From the NCBI GenBank assembly GCA_904501935.1, contig CAJGDA010000032.1, forward strand, positions 1 to 13,696: a DNA stretch of 13,696 bases, written 5' to 3'. Below the pieces are notes generated by a model that was given only the letters and a program-made list of their open reading frames with translations, ran no database searches and had not been told where the DNA came from. The translations under genes were made by a program, and so were the position numbers. Of this stretch, positions 8,743 through 13,696 are shown piece after piece; the first letter of the stretch is position 1; each line of letters opens with the position of its first letter. The DNA is from an uncultured Methanobrevibacter sp. (lineage in GTDB: Archaea; Methanobacteriota; Methanobacteria; Methanobacteriales; Methanobacteriaceae).

Positions 8743-8886
8743 TTGCAAAACTTCTAATGAGGGTATGTTTTAAAAGGCAAAATGATTGCTTCAAAATCCC
8801 CTTTGGATGTTGGTAACTATCAACGGATATTTTCGTATTGAAAGTTAGAAAGGACCAATGTGATTGTTGGGATAATCATTTTTTTC
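8743..8886 (+). ncRNA. Candidate structured RNA or structured 3' UTR
   Basis: Three hairpins can be drawn by eye. In the first, GAGGG (8759-8763) pairs with CCCTT (8799-8803), TTTT (8768-8771) with AAAA (8793-8796), and AGGCAA (8775-8780) with TTGCTT (8786-8791). The second is GTTGGT (8809-8814) with ATCAAC (8819-8824) around a 4-base loop. The third is GTGATT (8860-8865) with AATCAT (8874-8879), running into a T7 tract (8879-8885), a terminator-like end. TTTAAATA at 8716-8723 would place a transcript start near 8745. I recognise no known RNA family. It could instead be the 3' UTR of the adhesin. The ends are estimates. Confidence 0.35.
8860..8885 (+). terminator. Hairpin plus T-tract terminator
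   Basis: A 6-bp stem (8860-8865 with 8874-8879, including one G-T pair) around an 8-base loop leads into seven T, then a further pyrimidine-rich run to 8910. It would end either the adhesin transcript, 160 bases after its stop codon, or a separate small RNA. Confidence 0.55.
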
Positions 8887-9040
8887 TTTCTTTTCTTTTT
8901 TTATTTTTTTCATGTAGATAATCTAATTCATCTTTATTGATTTAACAGATGTCTTTCTTAATTTTATTCAATGCAGTTATTATTTTATTAGATTCAAAAT
9001 GTTCCTATTAAATAATTAAGCGTAGTTTTAATTAAATTAC

Positions 9041-9499
9041 ATGAAAACATTTATTAGTTTTTTCGACAAATTATTATTTATGATTTTCAATCTTCAAGTT
9101 AAAGGACATAAAAACGTCACATCTCTTCACAGATCCACATTTGAAATTACAAAAGATGTTGAAATCGGCCCTACTGCAGATTGTATAATTGGAACTTCCA
9201 TGGACAAGTCCATGTTTGACTTTCCAGAAGAATTCAAGAATCGAATAGCTAATTCCAATACGAAAGTCACAGTTATTTTAGATACTGAAAACGGACATGA
9301 TGAGATAACCGGTTATGGTCATGAGAATTTGACTCTGACCCATCCCACAGATATGGTTTGCAGAACTAGTGATTATACCTGTTCAAGAACATTGATGATT
9401 AATGCAGATAAAGCGGCAAAAGACCTTGATGAGAATCTTATTGAAGATTTAAAAAATGAAAAGGACATGGAAGTTATTATAAAATTAAGTGAAAAATAG
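9041..9499 (+). CDS. DUF371 family archaeal protein
   Basis: This is a small, soluble, conserved archaeal protein of unknown function. Recognition rests on the order of conserved blocks: KGHKNVTSLHRSTFEITK, then a DCIIGTSMDKSM block, a central VTVILDTENGHDEI strand, GHENLTLTHPTDMVCRTSDY, and TLMINADKAAKDL near the C-terminus. The coordinates given are the longest frame (152 residues). The in-frame ATG at 9080 is the likelier start, because the family usually begins just before the GHxNV block; that gives 139 residues. Neither ATG has a ribosome site, so leaderless initiation is plausible, and ATTTATTAG at 9049-9057 lies at the right distance for a start at 9080. It stands alone between the gap and tRNA-Leu. 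Conserved His, Asp and Cys residues would suit an enzyme or metal site, but no activity is known to me. Confidence 0.85.
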   Translation: MKTFISFFDKLLFMIFNLQVKGHKNVTSLHRSTFEITKDVEIGPTADCIIGTSMDKSMFDFPEEFKNRIANSNTKVTVILDTENGHDEITGYGHENLTLTHPTDMVCRTSDYTCSRTLMINADKAAKDLDENLIEDLKNEKDMEVIIKLSEK

Positions 9500-9504
9500 T
9501 TACC

Positions 9505-9513
9505 TTTATATAA
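9505..9513 (+). promoter_or_regulatory. Probable tRNA-Leu TATA box
   Basis: TTTATATAA matches the box A of methanogen stable-RNA genes closely and lies 5 bases after the DUF371 stop codon. It would start transcription near 9535, leaving a 5' leader of about 19 bases for RNase P. A second candidate, AATATAAT at 9521-9528, would start near 9550. Confidence 0.55.
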
Positions 9514-9553
9514 GTTAAAAAATATAATCATTAATAACTACTTTTGTTTTTAT

Positions 9554-9637
<84 letters not shown>

Positions 9638-9661
9638 CTATTTAATTACTAAGTTCAATTC

Positions 9662-9669
9662 TTTTTTTT
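9662..9669 (+). terminator. T8 tract after tRNA-Leu
   Basis: Eight T begin 24 bases after the mature tRNA 3' end. There is no hairpin of its own; this is typical of U-tract termination by archaeal RNA polymerase. Confidence 0.6.
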
Positions 9670-9676
9670 GCTAATC

Positions 9677-9726
9677 TATTTAAATAATTAAATTAAAATT
9701 ATATACAATTAAACTTATTTGGTGAT
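9677..9726 (+). promoter_or_regulatory. galU promoter and ribosome site
   Basis: TATTTAAATAA at 9677-9687 would start transcription near 9708 and leave a short leader. GGTGAT at 9721-9726 matches the anti-16S core and lies 5 bases before the ATG at 9732, which fixes the start. A second AT-rich candidate at 9699-9706 would start transcription inside or beyond the ribosome site and is less likely. Confidence 0.55.
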
Positions 9727-9731
9727 AACTT

Positions 9732-10586
9732 ATGAAAGCAGTAATTCCGGCAGCAGGTTTTGGAACTAGATTTTTGCCTGCTACTAAAGCACAACCTAAA
9801 GAAATGTTGCCTGTTTATGACAAGCCTACCATTCAATATGTAATTGAAGAAGCGGTGGCTTCAGGCATTGATGATATTTTAATTGTTACTGGTAGAAATA
9901 AACGTTCTATTGAAGATCACTTTGACAAATCATTCGAACTTGAGCAAACCCTGCAAAGCGCAGGAAAGGATGATCGCTTAAAGCAAGTTCGTGCCATTAC
10001 TGATTTGGCAGATATCTGCTACGTAAGGCAAAAAGAGCAAAAAGGTTTGGGAGATGCAATCTACTGTGCTAAAAAGCATGTCGGCGGTGAGCCGTTTGCG
10101 GTTCTTTTAGGTGATTCCATTACCAAAGGCCCTACTCCATGCACAAAACAATTGATTGACGTATATGAAAAGTATAATGCATCTGCAATTTCACTTGAAG
10201 AGGTTCCAAAACAAAAAGTTGAAAGATATGGTATTATTAAAGGAAATGAAGTGGAAAACAATGTGTATAATATAGAAAAACTTGTCGAAAAGCCTTTAGC
10301 TCACCAGGCTCCTTCAAATCTTGCAATTATGGGAAGATATGTTTTAACCCCGGACATTTTTGATAAGATTGATGAGACTGAACCTGGAGTCGGCGGTGAA
10401 ATTCAGCTAACAGATGCCCTTCAAAAATTAGATTCCATTTATGGAGTGACATTTGAAGGCAAAACATATGATATTGGTAATCGTTTCGAATGGCTTAAGA
10501 CATCAATCGAATTTGCGATGGATGATGAGGATTCCAAATATGATTTGATTGAATATATGAAGGAAATCATTAATGAAAATGAATAG
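9732..10586 (+). CDS. galU: UTP-glucose-1-phosphate uridylyltransferase
   Basis: Makes UDP-glucose from UTP and glucose 1-phosphate in the cytoplasm, feeding nucleotide sugars into surface glycan or glycoprotein synthesis. The 284 residues match the usual length of bacterial-type GalU. The nucleotide-binding start reads AAGFGTRFLPATK...PKEMLP (7-27). Further family motifs are QKGLGDAI (103-110), LLGDS with the metal-binding Asp at 128, VEKP (185-188), GGEIQLTDA (221-229) and YDIGNR (246-251). It has its own promoter and a clear ribosome site, and ends in a hairpin terminator, so it is probably monocistronic. Its nearness to the heavily sequon-bearing adhesins fits a glycan-supply role, but that link is inference. 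A thymidylyltransferase (RmlA) is the nearest alternative; the motifs and length favour GalU. Confidence 0.95.
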   Translation: MKAVIPAAGFGTRFLPATKAQPKEMLPVYDKPTIQYVIEEAVASGIDDILIVTGRNKRSIEDHFDKSFELEQTLQSAGKDDRLKQVRAITDLADICYVRQKEQKGLGDAIYCAKKHVGGEPFAVLLGDSITKGPTPCTKQLIDVYEKYNASAISLEEVPKQKVERYGIIKGNEVENNVYNIEKLVEKPLAHQAPSNLAIMGRYVLTPDIFDKIDETEPGVGGEIQLTDALQKLDSIYGVTFEGKTYDIGNRFEWLKTSIEFAMDDEDSKYDLIEYMKEIINENE

Positions 10587-10616
10587 TTATTTCTTTAAAT
10601 AACTTTACTTTTTTTT
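10585..10616 (+). terminator. galU hairpin plus T8 terminator, overlapping the next promoter
   Basis: AGTTATTT (10585-10592) pairs perfectly with AAATAACT (10597-10604) around a CTTT loop, followed after a 4-base gap by eight T (10609-10616). The first arm starts inside the TAG stop codon. The 3' half of the hairpin contains TTTAAATA (10594-10601), which lies about 30 bases before the next gene's ATG and could be its TATA box. Confidence 0.8.
10594..10601 (+). promoter_or_regulatory. Possible TATA box of the aldo/keto reductase gene
   Basis: TTTAAATA lies within the galU terminator hairpin. A transcript start about 26 bases further on falls at roughly 10624, only about 6 bases before the ATG at 10630. 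No ribosome site precedes that ATG, which fits a leaderless or nearly leaderless mRNA. Confidence 0.4.
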
Positions 10617-10629
10617 ATTTTTAGATACC

Positions 10630-11853
10630 ATGCAGAATAGACTGATTAAAAAAACCGGTGATGAAATATCACCATTAGGATTTGGAGCAATGAGATTGCC
10701 ATTGAAAAATGGTAAGATTGACAGAAAAAAGGCCACTGAACAGATTTATCATGCCATTGATAATGGAATTAATTTTATAGATACTGCTTTTCTTTATGGG
10801 GACAGCGAAAAGTTTTTAGGCGAAATTCTTCAAGGCGAATATAAGGATAAGGTAAAGATATCCACAAAGCTTCCATCCATCAATGTCAGAAAATATGAGG
10901 ATATGGAGAAATTCCTGAATGAGCAGCTAAAAAGGCTTCAAAGGGATTCAATTGACTATTATTTAATTCATTCCGTTGATTTGAAGACAGTAAATAGATT
11001 GCTTAAAAAGGATTTGATTAAATTTTTGGATAAGGCCAAAAGCGAAGGGAAAATCAGGCATGCGGGATTTTCATATCATGGGCCGAAAGAGGAATTTGAT
11101 TCAGTGATTGACGTCTATGATTGGGATGTAGTGATGGTTCAGTATAACTACTTTGATGAGAATGTCCAGGCTAGTGTTGAGGGAATTGAGTATGCTGCTT
11201 CAAAAGGGATGGGCGTTTTTGTAATGGAGCCATTAAAAGGCGGTATTCTTGCCGGAAAAATGCCTAAGGAAGCTGAAGAAATCTTTAAAAATGCAGACCC
11301 TAACAAAACAACTGCGCAATGGGCTCTTCAATGGGTTTTGAACAACAGAAACGTTTCATGTGTTCTTTCAGGAATGAATTCCATGGAACAAATCGATGAC
11401 AATATAGCTATTGCAGATAAAACAGCACCATTATCCATGACCTTTGAGGAAATCGAAACAGTTGAACTTGTCAAAAGGGTCATGAGAAATTCGCTTAGAA
11501 TCAACTGTTCAACTTGCGGATATTGCATGCCTTGTCCTCAGGGAGTCAATATTCCAGAGTGTTTAAAGATTTACAATGAGAAATATTTATTCAACCATAA
11601 AGGTTTGATTAATACATCTTTCATGGATTATTACCAATATGTTGGCGGAATCATGGGTAATGCAGGAAATGCCGGCCTATGCAATGGATGCGGCAAATGC
11701 CTAAGGAAATGCCCTCAGAAATTAGATATCATATCCGAGCTTAAGAAGGTTAAAAAGGAATTTGAGCTTCCTGGATTAAAATATATTTTGCCGGTTGCAA
11801 AGAATATAGGGATTCCTATTTATAGGGAAATAGTAAATATTCTGAATCGATAA
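10630..11853 (+). CDS. Aldo/keto reductase with C-terminal two-cluster Fe-S domain
   Basis: A 407-residue cytoplasmic oxidoreductase. Residues about 1-285 form the NAD(P)H-dependent aldo/keto reductase barrel, with the catalytic tetrad visible as Asp51, Tyr56 (FIDTAFLYG), Lys80 (ISTKLP) and His114 (YYLIHSVD). Residues 293-361 add a ferredoxin-like tail with two cysteine sets, CSTCGYCMPCP (293, 296, 299, 302) and CNGCGKCLRKCP (351, 354, 357, 361), expected to hold two 4Fe-4S clusters. This architecture is common in anaerobes and methanogens and suggests electron exchange with ferredoxin; the true substrate is unknown. The start fits the family's usual N-terminus and has no ribosome site, so initiation is probably leaderless. 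The radical-SAM pair follows after 44 bases, apparently with its own promoter, so co-transcription is possible but not shown. Confidence 0.93.
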   Translation: MQNRLIKKTGDEISPLGFGAMRLPLKNGKIDRKKATEQIYHAIDNGINFIDTAFLYGDSEKFLGEILQGEYKDKVKISTKLPSINVRKYEDMEKFLNEQLKRLQRDSIDYYLIHSVDLKTVNRLLKKDLIKFLDKAKSEGKIRHAGFSYHGPKEEFDSVIDVYDWDVVMVQYNYFDENVQASVEGIEYAASKGMGVFVMEPLKGGILAGKMPKEAEEIFKNADPNKTTAQWALQWVLNNRNVSCVLSGMNSMEQIDDNIAIADKTAPLSMTFEEIETVELVKRVMRNSLRINCSTCGYCMPCPQGVNIPECLKIYNEKYLFNHKGLINTSFMDYYQYVGGIMGNAGNAGLCNGCGKCLRKCPQKLDIISELKKVKKEFELPGLKYILPVAKNIGIPIYREIVNILNR

Positions 11854-11866
11854 TCAAATTAATAAA

Positions 11867-11876
11867 TTTAATATAT
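11867..11876 (+). promoter_or_regulatory. TATA box of the Cys-rich peptide/radical SAM pair
   Basis: TTTAATATAT is centred about 26 bases before the A of the peptide's ATG at 11898. This places the predicted transcript start on or next to the start codon. With no ribosome site upstream, the pair is probably expressed from a leaderless mRNA. Confidence 0.45.
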
Positions 11877-11897
11877 TTTAAAATCAAATACTCAAAT

Positions 11898-12107
11898 ATG
11901 AAACTAGAAGAATTATTGGCGCCATGTCCAAAATGTGGTTCAAAAGACAAGATTGCTCTTAGGAGATTGTTAGACAATCATCGCGCTCATGCAGAAATGA
12001 ATGCTGTAAAATGTGAAGAATGTGGATATATTTTCTTTTTAAATGAAGATATGGATCCTGATGAGAAAAAACAGTTATTAAATGAACTAAATAAGATACA
12101 CGGTTAA
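11898..12107 (+). CDS. Cys-rich peptide, predicted radical SAM target (TIGR04165-like)
   Basis: A 69-residue protein with two CxxC pairs, PCPKCG (Cys10, Cys13) and KCEECG (Cys39, Cys42), spaced like a zinc ribbon. Between them is a basic, His-containing segment, RRLLDNHRAHAEMN, and after them a short acidic, helical tail. From memory it matches the methanogen family TIGR04165, whose members sit beside a TIGR04083 radical SAM enzyme and are predicted to be its substrate. The next gene starts one base after this stop, as that pairing predicts. No modification, mature product or function is known to me. Unlike typical secreted RiPP precursors it has no obvious leader, GG cleavage site or signal peptide. 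A plain zinc-ribbon regulator that happens to sit there is the main alternative. Confidence 0.82.
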   Translation: MKLEELLAPCPKCGSKDKIALRRLLDNHRAHAEMNAVKCEECGYIFFLNEDMDPDEKKQLLNELNKIHG

Positions 12108-12108
12108 A

Positions 12109-13236
12109 ATGACATTTCATGTAATGATTATTCCAACGCTCAACTGTCCATCAAGATGCAAATACTGTTGGGGCTCAGAGCATAAAAAAGAGATGATGGG
12201 CACTGAAATTATTGACCAGATAATAACATGGTTAGGCGATTTCAGGGATGATAAGGTTCACTTCACTTTCCATGGCGGTGAGCCACTTCTTGCAGGCTAC
12301 GATTTTTATGAATATGCTTTGGAAAAGCTTTCACAGTTGCCTAATTTCGAAGGATTTTCCCTTCAGAGCAATATCTGGCTTTTGACTGATGAGCTAATTG
12401 ATTTATTTGTGAAATATGGTGTTGTTGTAAGTACAAGCATTGATGGACCGAAGGAAATCAATGATTATCAAAGGGGAGACGGCTATTTTGACAAGACCAT
12501 GTCCAAATATGAACTTGCTAAAAGCAAGGGTTTAATAATCAACTTCGTTTTGACTGTTACTGATTACTCTAAAGATTTCTCAGATGAATTGTATGAATTC
12601 TTTAAAGGTGAAAAAATGAATTTAAAGATTCATGCAGCCCTTCCATCACTAAGGGGAGACAATGCAGATCCATGGGCGCTCGACCAGGAAGAGCATGGAA
12701 AGCTTTTGGTCGATTGGCTGGACAAGTACCTTTATGATTTGGATAAGTTTGCCATTATGGATCTGGACCATATCTGCAAAAGCACGCTTCGAAGAAGAGG
12801 AACCCTTTGCACATTTGCAGACTGCATTGGAACAACTTTAGCTGTCGGCTCAGATGGTTCAATCTATCCATGCTACAGGTTTGTTGGAATGCCTGAATAT
12901 GTTTTGGGTAATGTGGCCGACAATCCAAGCTTTGATGATTTGAAAACATCCGATGCATGGGCAAAGCTTCAGGAATTCAGGGATTATGTGGATGAAAACT
13001 GCAAAAAATGCAGATATGTCAAATACTGTGAAGGGGGATGTCCTTACAATGCAATTGTAGCATATCAAACACCTCAAGCAGTCGATCCGCAATGCACAGC
13101 ATACAAAATGATATTCGGCGAAGTTTCTAAAAGAATGAATAAGGAATTTGCCAAATCAGCTTTTGGAATGGGTGCACCTGCTCCTAGAAAGGAGGGAGAT
13201 CCATTCAGCATAATGGATTTGGCCATGAAACCTTAA
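12109..13236 (+). CDS. Peptide-modifying radical SAM/SPASM enzyme (TIGR04083-like)
   Basis: A 375-residue radical SAM enzyme. The S-adenosylmethionine-binding 4Fe-4S motif CPSRCKYC (Cys13, Cys17, Cys20; CX3CX2C) lies at the N-terminus, and the SAM-contacting HGGEP is at 55-59. The C-terminal SPASM domain has the expected auxiliary-cluster cysteines: Cys239-X10-Gly-X4-Cys255, then Cys298, Cys301, Cys307 and Cys311 (CX2CX5CX3C), then Cys329. Such enzymes form radical-derived bonds or oxidations in peptides (sactisynthases, PqqE and anaerobic sulfatase maturases are relatives). The gene starts one base after the Cys-rich peptide's stop, so translation is probably coupled and the peptide is the likely substrate. 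From memory it fits the methanogen family TIGR04083; the chemistry is undetermined. No peptide-recognition (RRE) domain is evident. Confidence 0.92.
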   Translation: MTFHVMIIPTLNCPSRCKYCWGSEHKKEMMGTEIIDQIITWLGDFRDDKVHFTFHGGEPLLAGYDFYEYALEKLSQLPNFEGFSLQSNIWLLTDELIDLFVKYGVVVSTSIDGPKEINDYQRGDGYFDKTMSKYELAKSKGLIINFVLTVTDYSKDFSDELYEFFKGEKMNLKIHAALPSLRGDNADPWALDQEEHGKLLVDWLDKYLYDLDKFAIMDLDHICKSTLRRRGTLCTFADCIGTTLAVGSDGSIYPCYRFVGMPEYVLGNVADNPSFDDLKTSDAWAKLQEFRDYVDENCKKCRYVKYCEGGCPYNAIVAYQTPQAVDPQCTAYKMIFGEVSKRMNKEFAKSAFGMGAPAPRKEGDPFSIMDLAMKP

Positions 13237-13244
13237 TTTATCTA

Positions 13245-13263
13245 TTTTTTTTAAATTTTTTTT
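13245..13263 (+). terminator. Double T8 terminator after the radical SAM gene
   Basis: Two runs of eight T (13245-13252 and 13256-13263) separated by AAA begin 8 bases after the stop codon. There is no strong hairpin; this is a U-tract type archaeal terminator. The second run abuts the first 42-bp repeat unit. Confidence 0.6.
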
Positions 13264-13305
13264 AGTAATACTGAGTATATAAATGAACTCAAAAAAAGTA
13301 ATACT
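13264..13305 (+). repeat. 42-bp promoter/operator unit, copy 1
   Basis: AGTAATACT at 13264-13272 and again at 13297-13305, 33 bp apart start to start, flank a TATATAAA core (13276-13283). It differs from copy 2 at three of 42 positions. Each 9-mer is a dyad, AGTA-N-TACT. Confidence 0.85.
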
Positions 13306-13336
13306 TTTATATAGTTCAAGGTTTAATATAATAATT

Positions 13337-13378
13337 AGTAATACTGGGTATTTAAATAAACTCAAAAAAAGTAATACT
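13337..13378 (+). repeat. 42-bp promoter/operator unit, copy 2
   Basis: AGTAATACT at 13337-13345 and 13370-13378, again 33 bp apart, flank TATTTAAA (13349-13356). It differs from copy 3 at three positions. It starts 73 bp after copy 1. Confidence 0.85.
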
Positions 13379-13455
13379 TTTTGGCTGTTGGTAGTTACTG
13401 AATATGATTTTTTTGGAAGTTTTAAAATTTGGGGAAAACTTTTAAAAATTTTTTG

Positions 13456-13497
13456 AGTAATACTGGGTATTTAAATGAATTTAAAAAAAGTAATACT
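13456..13497 (+). repeat. 42-bp promoter/operator unit, copy 3 (promoter-proximal)
   Basis: AGTAATACT at 13456-13464 and 13489-13497 flank TATTTAAA (13468-13475). The TATA box predicts a transcript start at about 13497, so the upstream site overlaps the TFB-recognition region and the downstream site overlaps the start. The mRNA would have a leader of about 15 bases containing AGGTG (13501-13505), 6 bases before the ATG at 13512. The arrangement suits repression by a dimeric regulator. Copy 3 starts 119 bp after copy 2. Confidence 0.85.
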
Positions 13498-13511
13498 TTG
13501 AGGTGTTTTAT

Positions 13512-13696
13512 ATGATTGATGAAATAACTGACTTTCTATTTGGACTAAAGATGACTATAATTTCAGGTATATTCTTATTGATAGCAGTTATTTTTATGAT
13601 TTTTGGAATTGATGTTCCAATTTATCTAAACCCTGCATGGGGAACAGTAATAATAAGCGGCATTCCAATGCTGCTTCTGGCAATGTCTCGGTTGAT
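13512..13696 (+). CDS. Membrane protein, probable heavy-metal P-type ATPase (3' truncated)
   Basis: Only the first 61 codons are in the window. AGGTG at 13501-13505, 6 bases upstream, supports the ATG. The peptide has a short polar start and two hydrophobic segments (about 14-33 and 45-58) joined by a short loop, DVPIYLNPAWGT. The PAW-x-x-x-I-x-SGIPML segment resembles the first membrane helices of heavy-metal-translocating (P1B) P-type ATPases, which pump ions such as Zn, Cd or Cu. No N-terminal CxxC metal-binding domain precedes the helices. The phosphorylation (DKTGT) and CPx-type motifs that would prove this lie beyond the end. The three operator-flanked promoter units upstream imply tight control, which would suit a metal-stress pump. 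Another membrane protein remains possible. Confidence 0.6.
   Translation, partial: MIDEITDFLFGLKMTIISGIFLLIAVIFMIFGIDVPIYLNPAWGTVIISGIPMLLLAMSRL

Larger units (their letters stand above)
8701..9040. other. 340-bp gap without a protein gene
   Basis: I see no credible coding region on either strand. The first half (about 8716-8886) has a TATA-like TTTAAATA, then a stretch of more mixed composition that can form several hairpins, then a T-tract. A pyrimidine-rich run follows (8879-8910). The remainder, about 8911-9040, is AT-rich and featureless apart from weak TATA-like sequences that may serve the next gene. Confidence 0.7.

Noticed and set aside
8750..8803. Hammerhead-like core (CTAATGAG) or C/D box RNA
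   Set aside because: The core differs from CTGATGA, no GAAA follows the first hairpin where needed, and proper C and D boxes are absent.
8846..8913. Short Lys-rich open frame on the minus strand opposite the T-tract
   Set aside because: It is a translation of the poly-A complement of the terminator region and has no support.
13417..13441. Inverted repeat AAGTTTT/AAAACTT between operator copies 2 and 3
   Set aside because: Seven AT-rich base pairs with an 11-base spacer are expected by chance in DNA of this composition.
13404..13445. 13-codon open frame after operator copy 2, as a possible leader peptide
   Set aside because: It is very short, AT-driven, and lacks a convincing ribosome site.
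13264..13497. CRISPR array
   Set aside because: Only three repeats, with unequal spacers of 31 and 77 bp and TATA boxes inside the repeats; the promoter/operator reading explains them better.

Overview
The window looks like chromosomal DNA from a Methanobrevibacter-like methanogenic archaeon (Methanobacteriales). The evidence is very AT-rich DNA, large adhesin-like surface proteins built from beta-helix and Ig-like repeats, archaeal TATA boxes, a mix of GGAGGTG-type ribosome sites and apparently leaderless genes, a tRNA gene without an encoded CCA, a DUF371 protein, and a methanogen-restricted radical-SAM/Cys-rich peptide pair. The genus is inferred from these traits; no search was run.

Positions 1-8700 form a surface-protein island, all on the + strand. 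It holds the 3' end of one Ig-repeat adhesin (1-399), a beta-helix surface protein with a C-terminal membrane anchor (about 608/632-2857), and a 1908-residue adhesin (2974-8700). The last combines a signal peptide, a beta-helix, a long run of Ig-like domains and four nearly identical 264-bp tandem repeats at its C-terminus. The first two genes end in a hairpin plus T7 tract. The second has an elaborate 5' leader and seems to have lost its start codon at the place its ribosome site points to.

Positions 8701-9040 hold no gene. About 150 bases of this gap can fold into successive hairpins ending in a T-tract, so it may encode a small structured RNA or a structured 3' UTR. Then come a DUF371 protein (9041-9499), tRNA-Leu(GAG) (9554-9637) and galU (9732-10586), which makes UDP-glucose, a likely precursor for surface glycans.

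Positions 10630-13236 hold redox and peptide-modification genes: an aldo/keto reductase fused to a two-cluster Fe-S tail, a 69-residue Cys-rich peptide, and one base later a radical SAM/SPASM enzyme. The last two match a known but functionally uncharacterised methanogen pair in which the enzyme is predicted to modify the peptide.

The window ends in the first 61 codons of a membrane protein that resembles a heavy-metal P-type ATPase. Upstream of it are three copies of a 42-bp unit, each a TATA box framed by two AGTAATACT sites exactly 33 bp apart. This is the strongest candidate here for an undescribed regulatory system.
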